Below, piece by piece: positions 45,466-53,684 of a stretch of DNA of 64,000 nt; position 1 is the stretch's first letter; the number at the start of each line of letters is the position of its first letter. This DNA comes from Rhodanobacter soli. GTDB lineage: Bacteria > Pseudomonadota > Gammaproteobacteria > Xanthomonadales > Rhodanobacteraceae. Position numbers and translations under genes: made by a program. Below the pieces are notes generated by a model, which was not told the DNA's origin, ran no database searches, and saw only the letters and a list, made by a program, of their open reading frames with translations. The DNA is taken from positions 79,295 to 143,294 of the forward strand of contig NZ_JBEPSD010000004.1 in NCBI RefSeq assembly GCF_040548735.1, in the 5' to 3' direction.

Positions 45466-45933
45466 TCACTTCTGCTCCAGCAGCTTGTCCAGGATGCGCG
45501 TGAGCCATACCCGTTCTTCCGCATCGAGCTTCGCCAGCACCTCGCGCTCGCGCGCCCGGGCCATCGGCGCGACTTCGTCGTGGATCGCCCAGCCGGCGTC
45601 GCTGAGGTTGAGCACCGAGCGGCGCTTGTCGTTGTCGTGCACCGCGCGGTCGACCCGGCCGGCCTCGACCAGCCGCGCCAACGCCCGGCTCACCGCCACC
45701 TTGTCCATCGCGGTGCGCTCGGCCACCTCGCGCGCCGACAGGCCGGCGTAGCGCGCCAATACGGCCATCACCCGCCATTCGGTCATCGAGATGTCGTGGC
45801 GGCTCTGGTAGTCGTCGGCGATGGCCTGGCTGATCGTGTTGGACAGGATCGACAGGCGGTACGGCAGGAAGTGCTCCAACTGCAGCGGGGCGTGCTCGGC
45901 AGTGGCGGGGGCGTGCTTGCGCTTGGCGGGCAT
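45466..45933 (-). CDS. MarR-family regulator, probable hpd/hmgA repressor
   Basis: A 155-residue winged-helix regulator. I choose ATG 45933 because AAGGA lies about 10 nt upstream; the earlier ATG at 45963 has no such site and would overlap the operator dyad. HTH region: MTEWRVMAVLARYAGLSAREVAERTAMDKVAVSRALARL, about residues 50-90, written here as adjacent motifs WRVMAVLARY and AMDKVAVSRALARL. The wing has DKRRSVLNLSDAG. It is divergent from hpd. Control by homogentisate or a related ligand is an inference from gene order. Confidence 0.88.
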   Translation of the reverse strand: MPAKRKHAPATAEHAPLQLEHFLPYRLSILSNTISQAIADDYQSRHDISMTEWRVMAVLARYAGLSAREVAERTAMDKVAVSRALARLVEAGRVDRAVHDNDKRRSVLNLSDAGWAIHDEVAPMARAREREVLAKLDAEERVWLTRILDKLLEQK

Positions 45934-45947
45934 TGCGGCGGTGTTCC

Positions 45948-45976
45948 TTGCAAATGGTTTCATCTGAAACTATAAC
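45948..45976 (+). promoter_or_regulatory. hpd promoter with embedded MarR-type operator
   Basis: TTGCAA (45948-45953) and TATAAC (45971-45976) are spaced by 17 bp and form a sigma70-type promoter for hpd. The spacer contains a perfect dyad GTTTCA-TC-TGAAAC (45957-45970). A repressor bound there would block RNA polymerase. On the minus strand TATAGT (45974-45969) could serve as -10 of the MarR gene, so both directions would be controlled. Confidence 0.75.
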
Positions 45977-46043
45977 GTGGGGATTACCCCGATGGTGGCA
46001 CGCTCACGCGCTGCCATCGTGCACCGACAGACAGGAGAGCGCC

Positions 46044-47138
46044 ATGAACGCCCAGCCGAATCTTGGCATGCAGGTCACCACGTTCGAGAACCCGATGGGC
46101 ATCGACGGCTTCGAATTCGTCGAGTTCGCCGCCCCGGCCGGCCGCGCCAACGAGCTGCACGACCTGTTCAAGCGCATGGGTTTCAGCGCCGTGCTCAGGC
46201 ACAGGACGCGGCCGATCACCGTGTACCGGCAGAACGGCGTGAACTTCCTGCTCAACGAGGACCCGGATTCGTTCGCCGCCGACTTCGCCGCGCAGCACGG
46301 CCCCAGCGCCTGCGGCTTCGCGATCCGCTTCAAGAAGCCGGCCGGGGACGTGCTTGCCGCCGTGCTCGGCAACGGCGGCGAAGCGATCGGCCACAAGGAG
46401 GCGAGCAAGGCGGTGAATGCGCCGGTGATCAAGGGCATCGGCGACTGCATGCTGTACCTGGTCGACCGCTACGGCAGCGCCGGCAGCATCTACGACGCCG
46501 ATTACGAGGCCATCCCGGGCGCCGAGCAGAACCCGGCGGGCTTCGGCCTGACCTTCATCGACCACCTGACCCACAACCTGTACTTCGGCAACATGCAGAA
46601 GTGGTCGGACTACTACGAGAAGCTGTTCAACTTCCGCGAAATCCGCTACTTCGACATCAAGGGCGTCAAGACCGGCCTGGTGTCGAAGGCGATGACCGCG
46701 CCGGACGGCATCGTACGCATTCCGCTGAACGAGTCGAACGACCCGAAGAGCCAGATCAACGAGTACCTCGACGCGTATCACGGCGAAGGCATCCAGCACA
46801 TCGCCTGCTTCACCGACGACATCTACGCTACGGTCGAGAAGATGCGCGAAGCCGGCGTGGAATTCCTCGACACGCCGGACGCGTATTTCGAGGTGATCGA
46901 CGAGCGCGTGCCCAATCATGGCGAAGACGTGGCGCGGCTGGCGAAGAACAAGATCCTGATCGATGCCGATCTCGAAACCAAGCAGCGCAAGCTGCTGCAG
47001 ATCTTCACCCAGAACGCGATCGGCCCGATCTTCTTCGAGATCATCCAGCGCAAGGGCAACGAAGGCTTCGGCGAGGGCAACTTCCAGGCGCTGTTCGAGT
47101 CGATCGAGCGCGACCAGATGAAGCGCGGGTTCCTGTAA
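46044..47138 (+). CDS. hpd: 4-Hydroxyphenylpyruvate dioxygenase
   Basis: A 364-residue non-heme Fe(II) enzyme making homogentisate from 4-hydroxyphenylpyruvate in tyrosine breakdown. ATG 46044 follows AGGAG. Iron ligands are visible in FIDHLTHN (His), GIQHIACFTDDI (His) and PIFFEIIQRKGNEGFGEGN (Glu). The N-terminal domain GIDGFEFVEFAAP is typical of bacterial HPPD. It leads the operon to hmgA, which starts 12 nt after its stop, and is preceded by the MarR-controlled promoter. Confidence 0.96.
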   Translation: MNAQPNLGMQVTTFENPMGIDGFEFVEFAAPAGRANELHDLFKRMGFSAVLRHRTRPITVYRQNGVNFLLNEDPDSFAADFAAQHGPSACGFAIRFKKPAGDVLAAVLGNGGEAIGHKEASKAVNAPVIKGIGDCMLYLVDRYGSAGSIYDADYEAIPGAEQNPAGFGLTFIDHLTHNLYFGNMQKWSDYYEKLFNFREIRYFDIKGVKTGLVSKAMTAPDGIVRIPLNESNDPKSQINEYLDAYHGEGIQHIACFTDDIYATVEKMREAGVEFLDTPDAYFEVIDERVPNHGEDVARLAKNKILIDADLETKQRKLLQIFTQNAIGPIFFEIIQRKGNEGFGEGNFQALFESIERDQMKRGFL

Positions 47139-47150
47139 GGAGCAGTCTCC

Positions 47151-48458
47151 ATGGCGATGATCAGCGACGGTTACCAATCCGGTTTCGGCAACGAGTTCGC
47201 CAGCGAGGCCATTCCAGGCACCTTGCCAAGGGGGCAGAACTCGCCGCAGCGGGTAGCGCACGGCCTGTATGCGGAGCAGTTGTCCGGCACCGCGTTCACC
47301 GCGCCGCGGCACGCGAATCGGCGCAGCTGGTTGTACCGGATCCGTCCGGCGGCGGTGCACCAGCCGTTCCAGCCGCTGGGGCATGCCGCGTTCCACAACC
47401 GTTTCGACGAAGCCCCGGCCACGCCGAACCAGCTGCGTTGGGACCCGCTGCCGCTGCCGTCCGCGCCGACCGACTTCGTCGACGGCCTGGTCACCCTGGC
47501 CGGCAACGGCGGGCCGGCCGAGCAGGCCGGCGTCGGCATCCACGTGTATGCGGCCAATCGCTCGATGCAGGGGCGGTTCTTCTACGACGCCGACGGCGAG
47601 CTGCTGATCGTGCCGCAGCAGGGCCGGCTGCGGCTGGCCACCGAGCTTGGCGTGATCGAAGTCGAACCGCAGGAGATCGCGGTGATTCCGCGCGGCGTGC
47701 GCTTTCGCGTCGACCTGCCCGATGAGGCGGCCCGCGGTTACGTCTGCGAGAACTTCGGCGCGCTGCTGCGCCTGCCGGATCTCGGCCCGATCGGCTCGAA
47801 CTGCCTGGCCAACGCGCGCGACTTCCTGACTCCCGTGGCGGCGTACGAGGACGTCGAAGGCGCGTTCGAGCTGGTCGCGAAGTTCCAGGGCGCGCTGTGG
47901 TCCGCGAAGATCGGCCACTCGCCGCTGGACGTGGTCGGCTGGCACGGCAACTACGCGCCGTACAAGTACGACCTGCGCCGTTTCAACACGATCGGCTCGA
48001 TCAGCTACGACCATCCCGATCCGTCGATCTTCACCGTGCTGACTTCGCCCAGCGACACCGTCGGCACGGCCAACGTGGATTTCGCGATCTTCCCGCCGCG
48101 CTGGCTGGTGGCGCAGCACACGTTCCGGCCGCCGTGGTTCCACCGCAACGTGGCCAGCGAGTTCATGGGCCTGATCGCCGGCGTGTACGACGCCAAGGCC
48201 GAGGGCTTCGTGCCCGGCGGAGCCTCGCTGCACAACTGCATGAGCGGGCACGGCCCGGACGCGGCCACGTTCGAGAAAGCCTCGAACGCCGACCTGGCGA
48301 AGCCGGACGTGATCGGCGGCACCATGGCTTTCATGTTCGAGACGCGCAAGGTGATCCGTCCCACGCAGCAGGCACTGGACGCGCCGCAACTGCAGGGCAA
48401 TTACTACGAATGCTGGCAGGGCATCGCGAAGCATTTCGATGCGGACAGCAAGGCGTGA
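47151..48458 (+). CDS. hmgA: Homogentisate 1,2-dioxygenase
   Basis: A 435-residue Fe(II) ring-cleaving dioxygenase producing maleylacetoacetate. Family signatures: [28 protein letters not shown], and the C-terminal metal region with [30 protein letters not shown]. Length matches the family. It is second in the tyrosine operon; the stop overlaps the lipoprotein gene start (GTGA). Confidence 0.96.
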   Translation: MAMISDGYQSGFGNEFASEAIPGTLPRGQNSPQRVAHGLYAEQLSGTAFTAPRHANRRSWLYRIRPAAVHQPFQPLGHAAFHNRFDEAPATPNQLRWDPLPLPSAPTDFVDGLVTLAGNGGPAEQAGVGIHVYAANRSMQGRFFYDADGELLIVPQQGRLRLATELGVIEVEPQEIAVIPRGVRFRVDLPDEAARGYVCENFGALLRLPDLGPIGSNCLANARDFLTPVAAYEDVEGAFELVAKFQGALWSAKIGHSPLDVVGWHGNYAPYKYDLRRFNTIGSISYDHPDPSIFTVLTSPSDTVGTANVDFAIFPPRWLVAQHTFRPPWFHRNVASEFMGLIAGVYDAKAEGFVPGGASLHNCMSGHGPDAATFEKASNADLAKPDVIGGTMAFMFETRKVIRPTQQALDAPQLQGNYYECWQGIAKHFDADSKA

Positions 48459-49054
48459 AGCGCCAGCTGTTGATCGTGGCGGCAGCGCTGGTGCTGGCCG
48501 CATGCAGCCAGAGCGACCCGTCGGCGCCATCGATCCCACCACCCGCCTCCACGGCTGCGGTGGCCGTGCCGGTAGCCGCCGCGAGTACACCGACAACAGT
48601 CGACTCCGATACGATGGCGCGCTACGACGGCTACGGCGACATGCGTTTCGGCATCGACGAGGCGGCATTCGAGCAGGCCTGGGGCGGTGAACTGAAAGGT
48701 GCGCCGGGGCAGGGTTCGACCTGTTTTTACAAGACACCGAAGTGGGTGAAGCGGTCGGCGGATTTCGCCTTCATGTTCGAAGGCGGCCGCTTCGTGCGCT
48801 ACGACGTCGGCACCACCAAGGAAGCCGCGCCCGGTGGCGGCAAGGTCGGCATGGACGAGGCGCAGATCCGCGCGCTATACGGCGCACGCGTCGAAGCGCA
48901 GCCGCACAAGTACGTCGCTGGCGCAAAATACCTGCGCATCACTGCGCCTGGGAATAACGGCGTGCTGCTGTTCGAAACCGATGCGCAGGGCAAGATAACG
49001 CGGTGGCGCGTGGGTGTGCCGCCGCAGGTCGATTACGTGGAAGGTTGCGGTTGA
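48455..49054 (+). CDS. Putative lipoprotein in tyrosine operon
   Basis: A 199-residue protein starting at GTG 48455, overlapping the hmgA stop. The N-terminus [16 protein letters not shown] ends in a lipobox (LAAC), then a Ser/Pro/Ala linker. The folded part starts at [16 protein letters not shown] and has two Cys (STCFYKTP and the final EGCG) likely to form a disulfide, with repeated short units ([27 protein letters not shown]). No role in tyrosine degradation is known to me; it may simply be co-transcribed. Confidence 0.8.
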   Translation: MKRQLLIVAAALVLAACSQSDPSAPSIPPPASTAAVAVPVAAASTPTTVDSDTMARYDGYGDMRFGIDEAAFEQAWGGELKGAPGQGSTCFYKTPKWVKRSADFAFMFEGGRFVRYDVGTTKEAAPGGGKVGMDEAQIRALYGARVEAQPHKYVAGAKYLRITAPGNNGVLLFETDAQGKITRWRVGVPPQVDYVEGCG

Positions 49055-49084
49055 TTGATGCCGTCCTCCCTGACGGCGAAGAAT

Positions 49085-49110
49085 AAAACCGCCATCCATG
49101 GCGGACTTTT
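49085..49110 (+). terminator. Hairpin terminator between lipoprotein gene and fah
   Basis: AAAACCGCCAT (49085-49095) pairs with ATGGCGG (49098-49104), followed by ACTTTT. The stem folds as CCGCC/GGCGG with a six-base loop. The T-run makes it a fair Rho-independent terminator, which would separate fah from the hpd-hmgA transcript or attenuate it. Confidence 0.6.
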
Positions 49111-49147
49111 CAGAAAAGCCTGTAGATCTGCCAATCCGGAGTATCCA

Positions 49148-50134
49148 ATGAAACTCGCAAGTCTCAAGGAAGGCGGCCGCGACGGCACGCTGGTCGTGGT
49201 CAGCCGCGATCTTTCCCGTGCAGTGAAGGCGAGCGCGATCGCGGCGACACTGCAGGCGGCGCTGGACGACTGGTCGAATACCGCGCCGCGGCTCAATGCG
49301 CTGTCCGATGAATTGAACACCGGCTCGGCGGCGGGCGCGTTCGCGCTGGACATGGCCGCGCTGGCCTCGCCCTTGCCGCGCGCCTATGAATTCGTCGACG
49401 GCTCGGCCTACCTGCCGCACGTCGAGCGCGTGCGCCGCGCCCGCGGCGCCGAGGTGCCGAAGTCGTTCTACACCGATCCGTTGATGTACCAGGCCACCAG
49501 CGCCGGTTTCCTCGGGCCGCGCGATCCGGTCGTGGTACCCAGCGAGGACTACGGCATCGACCTGGAAGCCGAGGTGGTGGTGGTCACCGACGACGTGCCG
49601 ATGGCGGCGACGCCGGCGCAGGCGTCCGAACACATCCAGTTGGTCGGCCTGGTCAACGACGTCAGCCTGCGCGGGCTGATTCCGGGCGAGCTGGCCAAGG
49701 GCTTCGGCTTCCTGCAGTCCAAGCCGCGCTCCGCGCTGTCGCCGGTGCTGGTGACGCCGGACGAACTGGGCGACGCCTGGCAGGGCGACAAGCTGCACCT
49801 GCCGATGCGCACCTGGTTGAACGGCGCCTGGTTCGGCGAGGCCGAGTGCGGCGTCGACATGCAGTTCAGCTTCGCCGAGCTGGTCGCCCACGTGGCGAAG
49901 ACGCGCCCGCTCACCGCCGGCACCATCGTCGGCTCCGGCACCATCGCCAACGAGGACACCGGCAAGGGCGCCTCCTGCCTGGCCGAGCAGCGCACGGTGG
50001 AAACCCTGCGCGACGGCCATCCCAGCACGCCGTTCCTGAAGTTCGGCGACCGCCTGAAGATCGACGTCACCGATGCCGCCGGCGCCTCGATCTTCGGCTC
50101 GATCGAGCAGCGGATCGAGCCGTACAGCCGCTGA
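49148..50134 (+). CDS. Fumarylacetoacetate hydrolase family protein
   Basis: A 328-residue FAH-fold hydrolase; ATG 49148 (MKLASLKEGGRDGTLVV) is favoured over the upstream in-frame ATG at 49055, which overlaps the terminator. Metal and catalytic regions: YQATSAGFLGPRDP, EDYGIDLEAEVVVV (Glu ligands), VGLVNDVSLRGLIP, and GTIVGSGTIANEDTGKG. It should cleave fumarylacetoacetate to fumarate and acetoacetate as the last step of tyrosine breakdown. The usual maleylacetoacetate isomerase gene is not in this window. Confidence 0.92.
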   Translation: MKLASLKEGGRDGTLVVVSRDLSRAVKASAIAATLQAALDDWSNTAPRLNALSDELNTGSAAGAFALDMAALASPLPRAYEFVDGSAYLPHVERVRRARGAEVPKSFYTDPLMYQATSAGFLGPRDPVVVPSEDYGIDLEAEVVVVTDDVPMAATPAQASEHIQLVGLVNDVSLRGLIPGELAKGFGFLQSKPRSALSPVLVTPDELGDAWQGDKLHLPMRTWLNGAWFGEAECGVDMQFSFAELVAHVAKTRPLTAGTIVGSGTIANEDTGKGASCLAEQRTVETLRDGHPSTPFLKFGDRLKIDVTDAAGASIFGSIEQRIEPYSR

Positions 50135-50194
50135 AACGCGTCGGAGCCCCGCGGGAATCGGGGCTGCGGCAGGTCGCCGCAACAGCTGCGCGAC

Positions 50195-50208
50195 TTGATC
50201 CGGATCAA
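50195..50208 (+). promoter_or_regulatory. FNR box upstream of hemN
   Basis: TTGATCCGGATCAA matches the FNR/Anr consensus TTGAT-N4-ATCAA fully. Its centre is 42 nt before the hemN ATG at 50244. At the class II position (-41.5) the transcript would start next to the start codon. This excludes the upstream ATG at 50208, which overlaps the box. Confidence 0.9.
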
Positions 50209-50243
50209 TGCGGGCAGGCGGTGGCGCCGACAGACTCGCTGCC

Positions 50244-51644
50244 ATGGCCATTCCCATCACACCTCCCGAGTTCGACCCGGCGCTGATCGCCCGCTACGAC
50301 GTGGCCGGGCCGCGCTACACCAGTTACCCGACGGCGCCGCAGTTCAAGGCCGAGTTCGACGAGGCAGCCTTGCGCGAGGTGATCCGCGCCTCCAACGAGG
50401 AGCCGATCCCGCGACCGCTGTCGCTGTACGTGCACGTGCCGTTCTGCATGAGCCCATGCTTCTACTGCGGCTGCAACCGGGTGATCACCCGCGACGTGAC
50501 CCAGGCCGACCGCTACCTGGAACGGCTGTACCGCGAGATCGAGCTGATCGCGCCGCTGTTCGACCGCGACCGGCCGGTGCGCCAGCTGCACTTCGGCGGC
50601 GGCACGCCGAACTTCCTCGATGCCGCGCACATGGGCGAGCTGCTGGAATCGCTGGCGCGACATTTCAGCTTCAGCCACGCGGCGGATCGCGAGTACGGCA
50701 TCGAGATCGACCCGCGCTTCGCCGACGGCGTCTACATCCGCAACCTGGGCGAGCTGGGCTTCAACCGTATCTCGGTGGGTATCCAGGATTTCGATCCGCT
50801 GGTGCAGAAAGCGGTGAACCGGATCCAGAGCTTCGAGCAGACCCGCGAGGTGATCGAGGCGGCGCGGGCCTCGGGCTTCCGTTCGGCCAGCGTCGACTTG
50901 ATCTACGGCCTGCCGTTGCAAAGCGTGGACGGCTTCAGCCGCACGCTGGACCAGGTGGTGGCGCTGAACCCGGATCGCGTGGCGGTGTACGGCTACGCGC
51001 ATCTGCCGGAGATGTTCAAGGCGCAGCGGCAGATCGACGCCACCGACCTGCCCGATGCGGCCACCCGGCTGGCGCTGTTCGGCCGCGCGCTGGAGCACCT
51101 GTCGGCGGCCGGTTACGTCTACATCGGCATGGACCATTTCGCCAGGGCCAGCGACGAACTGGTGCTGGCGCAGCGTGCCGGCACGCTGCAGCGCAACTTC
51201 CAGGGTTACTCGACGCATGGCGACTGCGACATCGTCGGCCTCGGCGTCAGCGCGATCGGCCGCATCGGCGACAGCTACAGCCAGAATGCACGCGACCTGA
51301 TCGGCTACTACGCGGCGCTGGACGCCGGCCGCCTGCCGCTGATGCGCGGCCTGCAACTGGACGAGGACGACCTGATCCGGCGTGAACTGATCAACGAACT
51401 GATGTGCCATGGCACGCTGGACAAGCGGGCGTTCGGCTCGCGCCACCGGCTGCTGTTCGACGAATACTTCGTGCGCGAGCGGCAGCGCCTGGTACCGCTG
51501 ATCGAGGATGGGTTGGTCGTGGAAAGCCCGCGCGAGATCCGGGTGACCTCGCGGGGGCGGTTGCTGTTGCGTATCATCGCCATGTGCTTCGACGCCTACC
51601 TGGACGACGCGGCACAGGCCCCACGCTACTCTCGCGTGATCTGA
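50244..51644 (+). CDS. hemN: Oxygen-independent coproporphyrinogen III oxidase
   Basis: A 466-residue radical-SAM enzyme for anaerobic heme synthesis. The cluster motif is VPFCMSPCFYCGC with Cys68, Cys72 and Cys75 (CxxxCxxC). FGGGTPNFLD, EIDPRF, NRISVGIQDFDP, DLIYGLP and a late YSTHGDCDIVGLGVSAIG are typical of HemN. ATG 50244 is set by the FNR box just upstream. It is followed closely by an FNR-type regulator gene, a frequent hemN-fnr pairing, and supplies heme for the anaerobic respiration encoded here. Confidence 0.96.
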   Translation: MAIPITPPEFDPALIARYDVAGPRYTSYPTAPQFKAEFDEAALREVIRASNEEPIPRPLSLYVHVPFCMSPCFYCGCNRVITRDVTQADRYLERLYREIELIAPLFDRDRPVRQLHFGGGTPNFLDAAHMGELLESLARHFSFSHAADREYGIEIDPRFADGVYIRNLGELGFNRISVGIQDFDPLVQKAVNRIQSFEQTREVIEAARASGFRSASVDLIYGLPLQSVDGFSRTLDQVVALNPDRVAVYGYAHLPEMFKAQRQIDATDLPDAATRLALFGRALEHLSAAGYVYIGMDHFARASDELVLAQRAGTLQRNFQGYSTHGDCDIVGLGVSAIGRIGDSYSQNARDLIGYYAALDAGRLPLMRGLQLDEDDLIRRELINELMCHGTLDKRAFGSRHRLLFDEYFVRERQRLVPLIEDGLVVESPREIRVTSRGRLLLRIIAMCFDAYLDDAAQAPRYSRVI

Positions 51645-51679
51645 TCCACGCAGCCCCAACCCGGCAGCCCATCACCATC

Positions 51680-52441
51680 ATGCAATCCAAGCCCATGGCA
51701 GGCCGTCTGCCCGAGCCGCGCAGCCCGATGGCCGACGACGGCGACGAGACGCGTTTCTGCGGCACCTGCGCGTTCTCCAGCGCCTGCATCGCGGCCGGCT
51801 ACGACAAGCCGGAGCTGGCCGAGCTGCAGTGTCTGGTCGAGCACGTGGGGCCGTTCCGCGCCGGCGAGCACATCTTCCGCACCGGCGATCCGTTCCGCGC
51901 GATCTTCGCCGTGCGCGCGGGCACCGTGAAGACCCGCATGGTCGACAAGGAAGGGCGCGAACAGGTGCTGGGCTTCTACCTGCCCGGCGAGGTGATCGGC
52001 CTCAACGCGATCTACCCCGAGCATTTCCCCTGCGACGCGGTGGCGCTGGACACGGCCTACTTTTGCCGCTTCTCGTTCCCCGCGATGAGCGCGCTGGCCT
52101 CGCGCATCCCCGCCGTGCAGCAGCATCTGTTCCGCATGCTGAGCAAGGAGCTGGGCACCGCCAGCCTGCTCGCCGGCGACCACAGCGCCGACGAGCGCGT
52201 CGCCGCGTTCCTGCTGGACCTGGCCGGCCGTTACGCCGTGCGCGGTTTTTCCGGCACGCGTTTCCATCTCAGCATGTCGCGCGGCGACATCGCGAACTAC
52301 CTGCGCCTGGCCGCGGAAACCGTCAGCCGCGTGCTCAGCCGCTTCCGCAGCCAGAAGCTGATCGAAATCGAAGGGCGCGAACTGGAACTGCTGAACCCGA
52401 AGAAGCTGCGCGAGATCGGGCAGGCGCTGCTGCCGGAGTGA
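51680..52441 (+). CDS. fnr: FNR-type oxygen-sensing regulator 1
   Basis: A 253-residue CRP/FNR regulator. The N-terminal Cys set FCGTCAFSSAC (Cys27, Cys30, Cys36) matches the Cx2Cx5C pattern for the [4Fe-4S] cluster. A fourth Cys in ALDTAYFCRF (Cys129) aligns with E. coli Cys122. The C-terminal HTH reads RGDIANYLRLAAETVSRVLSRF, with Glu and Arg residues of FNR-type DNA recognition (E..SR). It lies 35 nt after hemN and probably controls the boxes in this region, including its own promoter. Confidence 0.93.
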   Translation: MQSKPMAGRLPEPRSPMADDGDETRFCGTCAFSSACIAAGYDKPELAELQCLVEHVGPFRAGEHIFRTGDPFRAIFAVRAGTVKTRMVDKEGREQVLGFYLPGEVIGLNAIYPEHFPCDAVALDTAYFCRFSFPAMSALASRIPAVQQHLFRMLSKELGTASLLAGDHSADERVAAFLLDLAGRYAVRGFSGTRFHLSMSRGDIANYLRLAAETVSRVLSRFRSQKLIEIEGRELELLNPKKLREIGQALLPE

Positions 52442-52507
52442 AGTTGCCGCGGCTCCGCGCCATCGGGCGACCCGCATGGCGGGTCGCCCGGGCGGATCGT
52501 GACTGCC

Positions 52508-53278
52508 TTACTTGCCGGAAGGCCGATAGCTCAACCCCGCGTTGTAGCTGTCGACGTGCGACGGGCTTTCTTGGGTGGCCTCGCGCACGGTCTTGCGCAG
52601 CGCATCCGCGTCCGCCTTGCCGTAGACGTTCTCGAGCATCTTCCACAACGTCGGATCCATCTCCTTGCCGAGGTCGGCCCAGTTCTTGGCCGGGCTCACC
52701 AGCAGGAAATCCGGTGCGCCATCGCCGCCGTCGACGACTTCGTTCAACATCGAGTAGCCCGTCCATTTGCTCTTTTTCGCGGCGGCGTAGATCTTCCTGG
52801 CGGCATCCATGAATGCCTGGCGCTGGCCTGGTTTCAGCTTGAAGTAGGTGACCTCGATCAGGGCGGGCGTGCCGAATGTATCTGTCTGCAGGTGGCGGAG
52901 TTCGGCATCGCCCTGCATGAAGACACTGGTCTCACTCTTGAGATGCGGGTTCACCTGCGTCCTGAACGTGGTGTCGCAGGCCTTGCCGGCGTCGCGCATG
53001 GCATCGAAGCCAGCCCACGTCATCGGATCGGAGACGTAGGAATAGCTGTAGACATCGCCGGTTTCGTGCACCCAGCTGGTCCATGCGTACTTGAAGCCGT
53101 GCTCGGCCAGGCACTGGTTGTAGCTCTTGATGCCAGCCTCGTAGGCTTGCTGGTCGGCCGGGCCCACGATGTCGGTGTAATCGCGGACGATGTTCGCCTG
53201 GTCCTTCGCCGCTGCCTGGACACTGCCCAGGCACACTACGGCGACTGCCGGTAGCAGCCACATACTCATGCGTTTCAT
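52508..53278 (-). CDS. Secreted protein of unknown function
   Basis: A 256-residue protein with a signal peptide (residues about 1-23, cleavage near VQAAA). The mature part carries paired Cys (YNQCLAEHG and KACDTTF) and an AELRHLQTDT-PALIEVTYFKLKPGQRQAFMDAA region with ABM-like (antibiotic biosynthesis monooxygenase-like) alternation of strand and helix. I do not recognise the family. It is alone on the minus strand between fnr and the nnrS fragment. Confidence 0.8.
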   Translation of the reverse strand: MKRMSMWLLPAVAVVCLGSVQAAAKDQANIVRDYTDIVGPADQQAYEAGIKSYNQCLAEHGFKYAWTSWVHETGDVYSYSYVSDPMTWAGFDAMRDAGKACDTTFRTQVNPHLKSETSVFMQGDAELRHLQTDTFGTPALIEVTYFKLKPGQRQAFMDAARKIYAAAKKSKWTGYSMLNEVVDGGDGAPDFLLVSPAKNWADLGKEMDPTLWKMLENVYGKADADALRKTVREATQESPSHVDSYNAGLSYRPSGK

Positions 53279-53432
53279 GATGGTTCCCCTCGGGGCGGTT
53301 GCCCCCAGCGATGTGGGTCATGGGTTCCCCTGGGCGCTTCGTGACCCGGCGAAGCTTCGCGAGCATACGCCTGCGAGGCCGGTTGCGAATCTGCCGACGC
53401 GATCACATTATTCGTGCGACGAAACCACGTCG

Positions 53433-53665
53433 ATGGCTCGTTTGATGCTTGCCATGGACGCCGCGGACGGCGTGCCAGCATGCGAACCGCAATCCGCCGG
53501 CCCCGTGCCTTCGGCTTTCGCCGGGCTTCCCCGCCTGCTCGCCGCCGCGCCGATCCTGCCGGACTGGGCGCACGCGATGCTGATCCAGTACGGCCTGTTC
53601 CCGCTCATGTTTGGCTTCCTGCTCACCGTGTTCCCGCGCTGGCTGGGTTGGTCAGGCGCTGACAG
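53433..53665 (+). pseudogene. nnrS fragment (decayed, internally deleted)
   Basis: The frame from ATG 53433 reads MARLMLAMDAADG..., then LPRLLAAAPILP-DWAHAMLIQYGLFPL-MFGFLLTVFPRWLGW. The second half is nearly identical to residues 70-100 of the intact NnrS at 62244, including a long run of identical DNA from 53563, but with one codon missing and about 35 codons lost just before it. After 53650 all similarity stops, in the 3' end of the usp gene on the other strand. It cannot encode a working membrane protein. Confidence 0.85.
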
Positions 53666-53684
53666 CCGGTGCGGGTATACGGAT

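Noticed and set aside
45984..48737. 917-codon open frame on the minus strand
   Set aside because: Lies over hpd and hmgA, which are firmly identified on the plus strand. Low-complexity Arg/Val/Asp composition marks it as a shadow.
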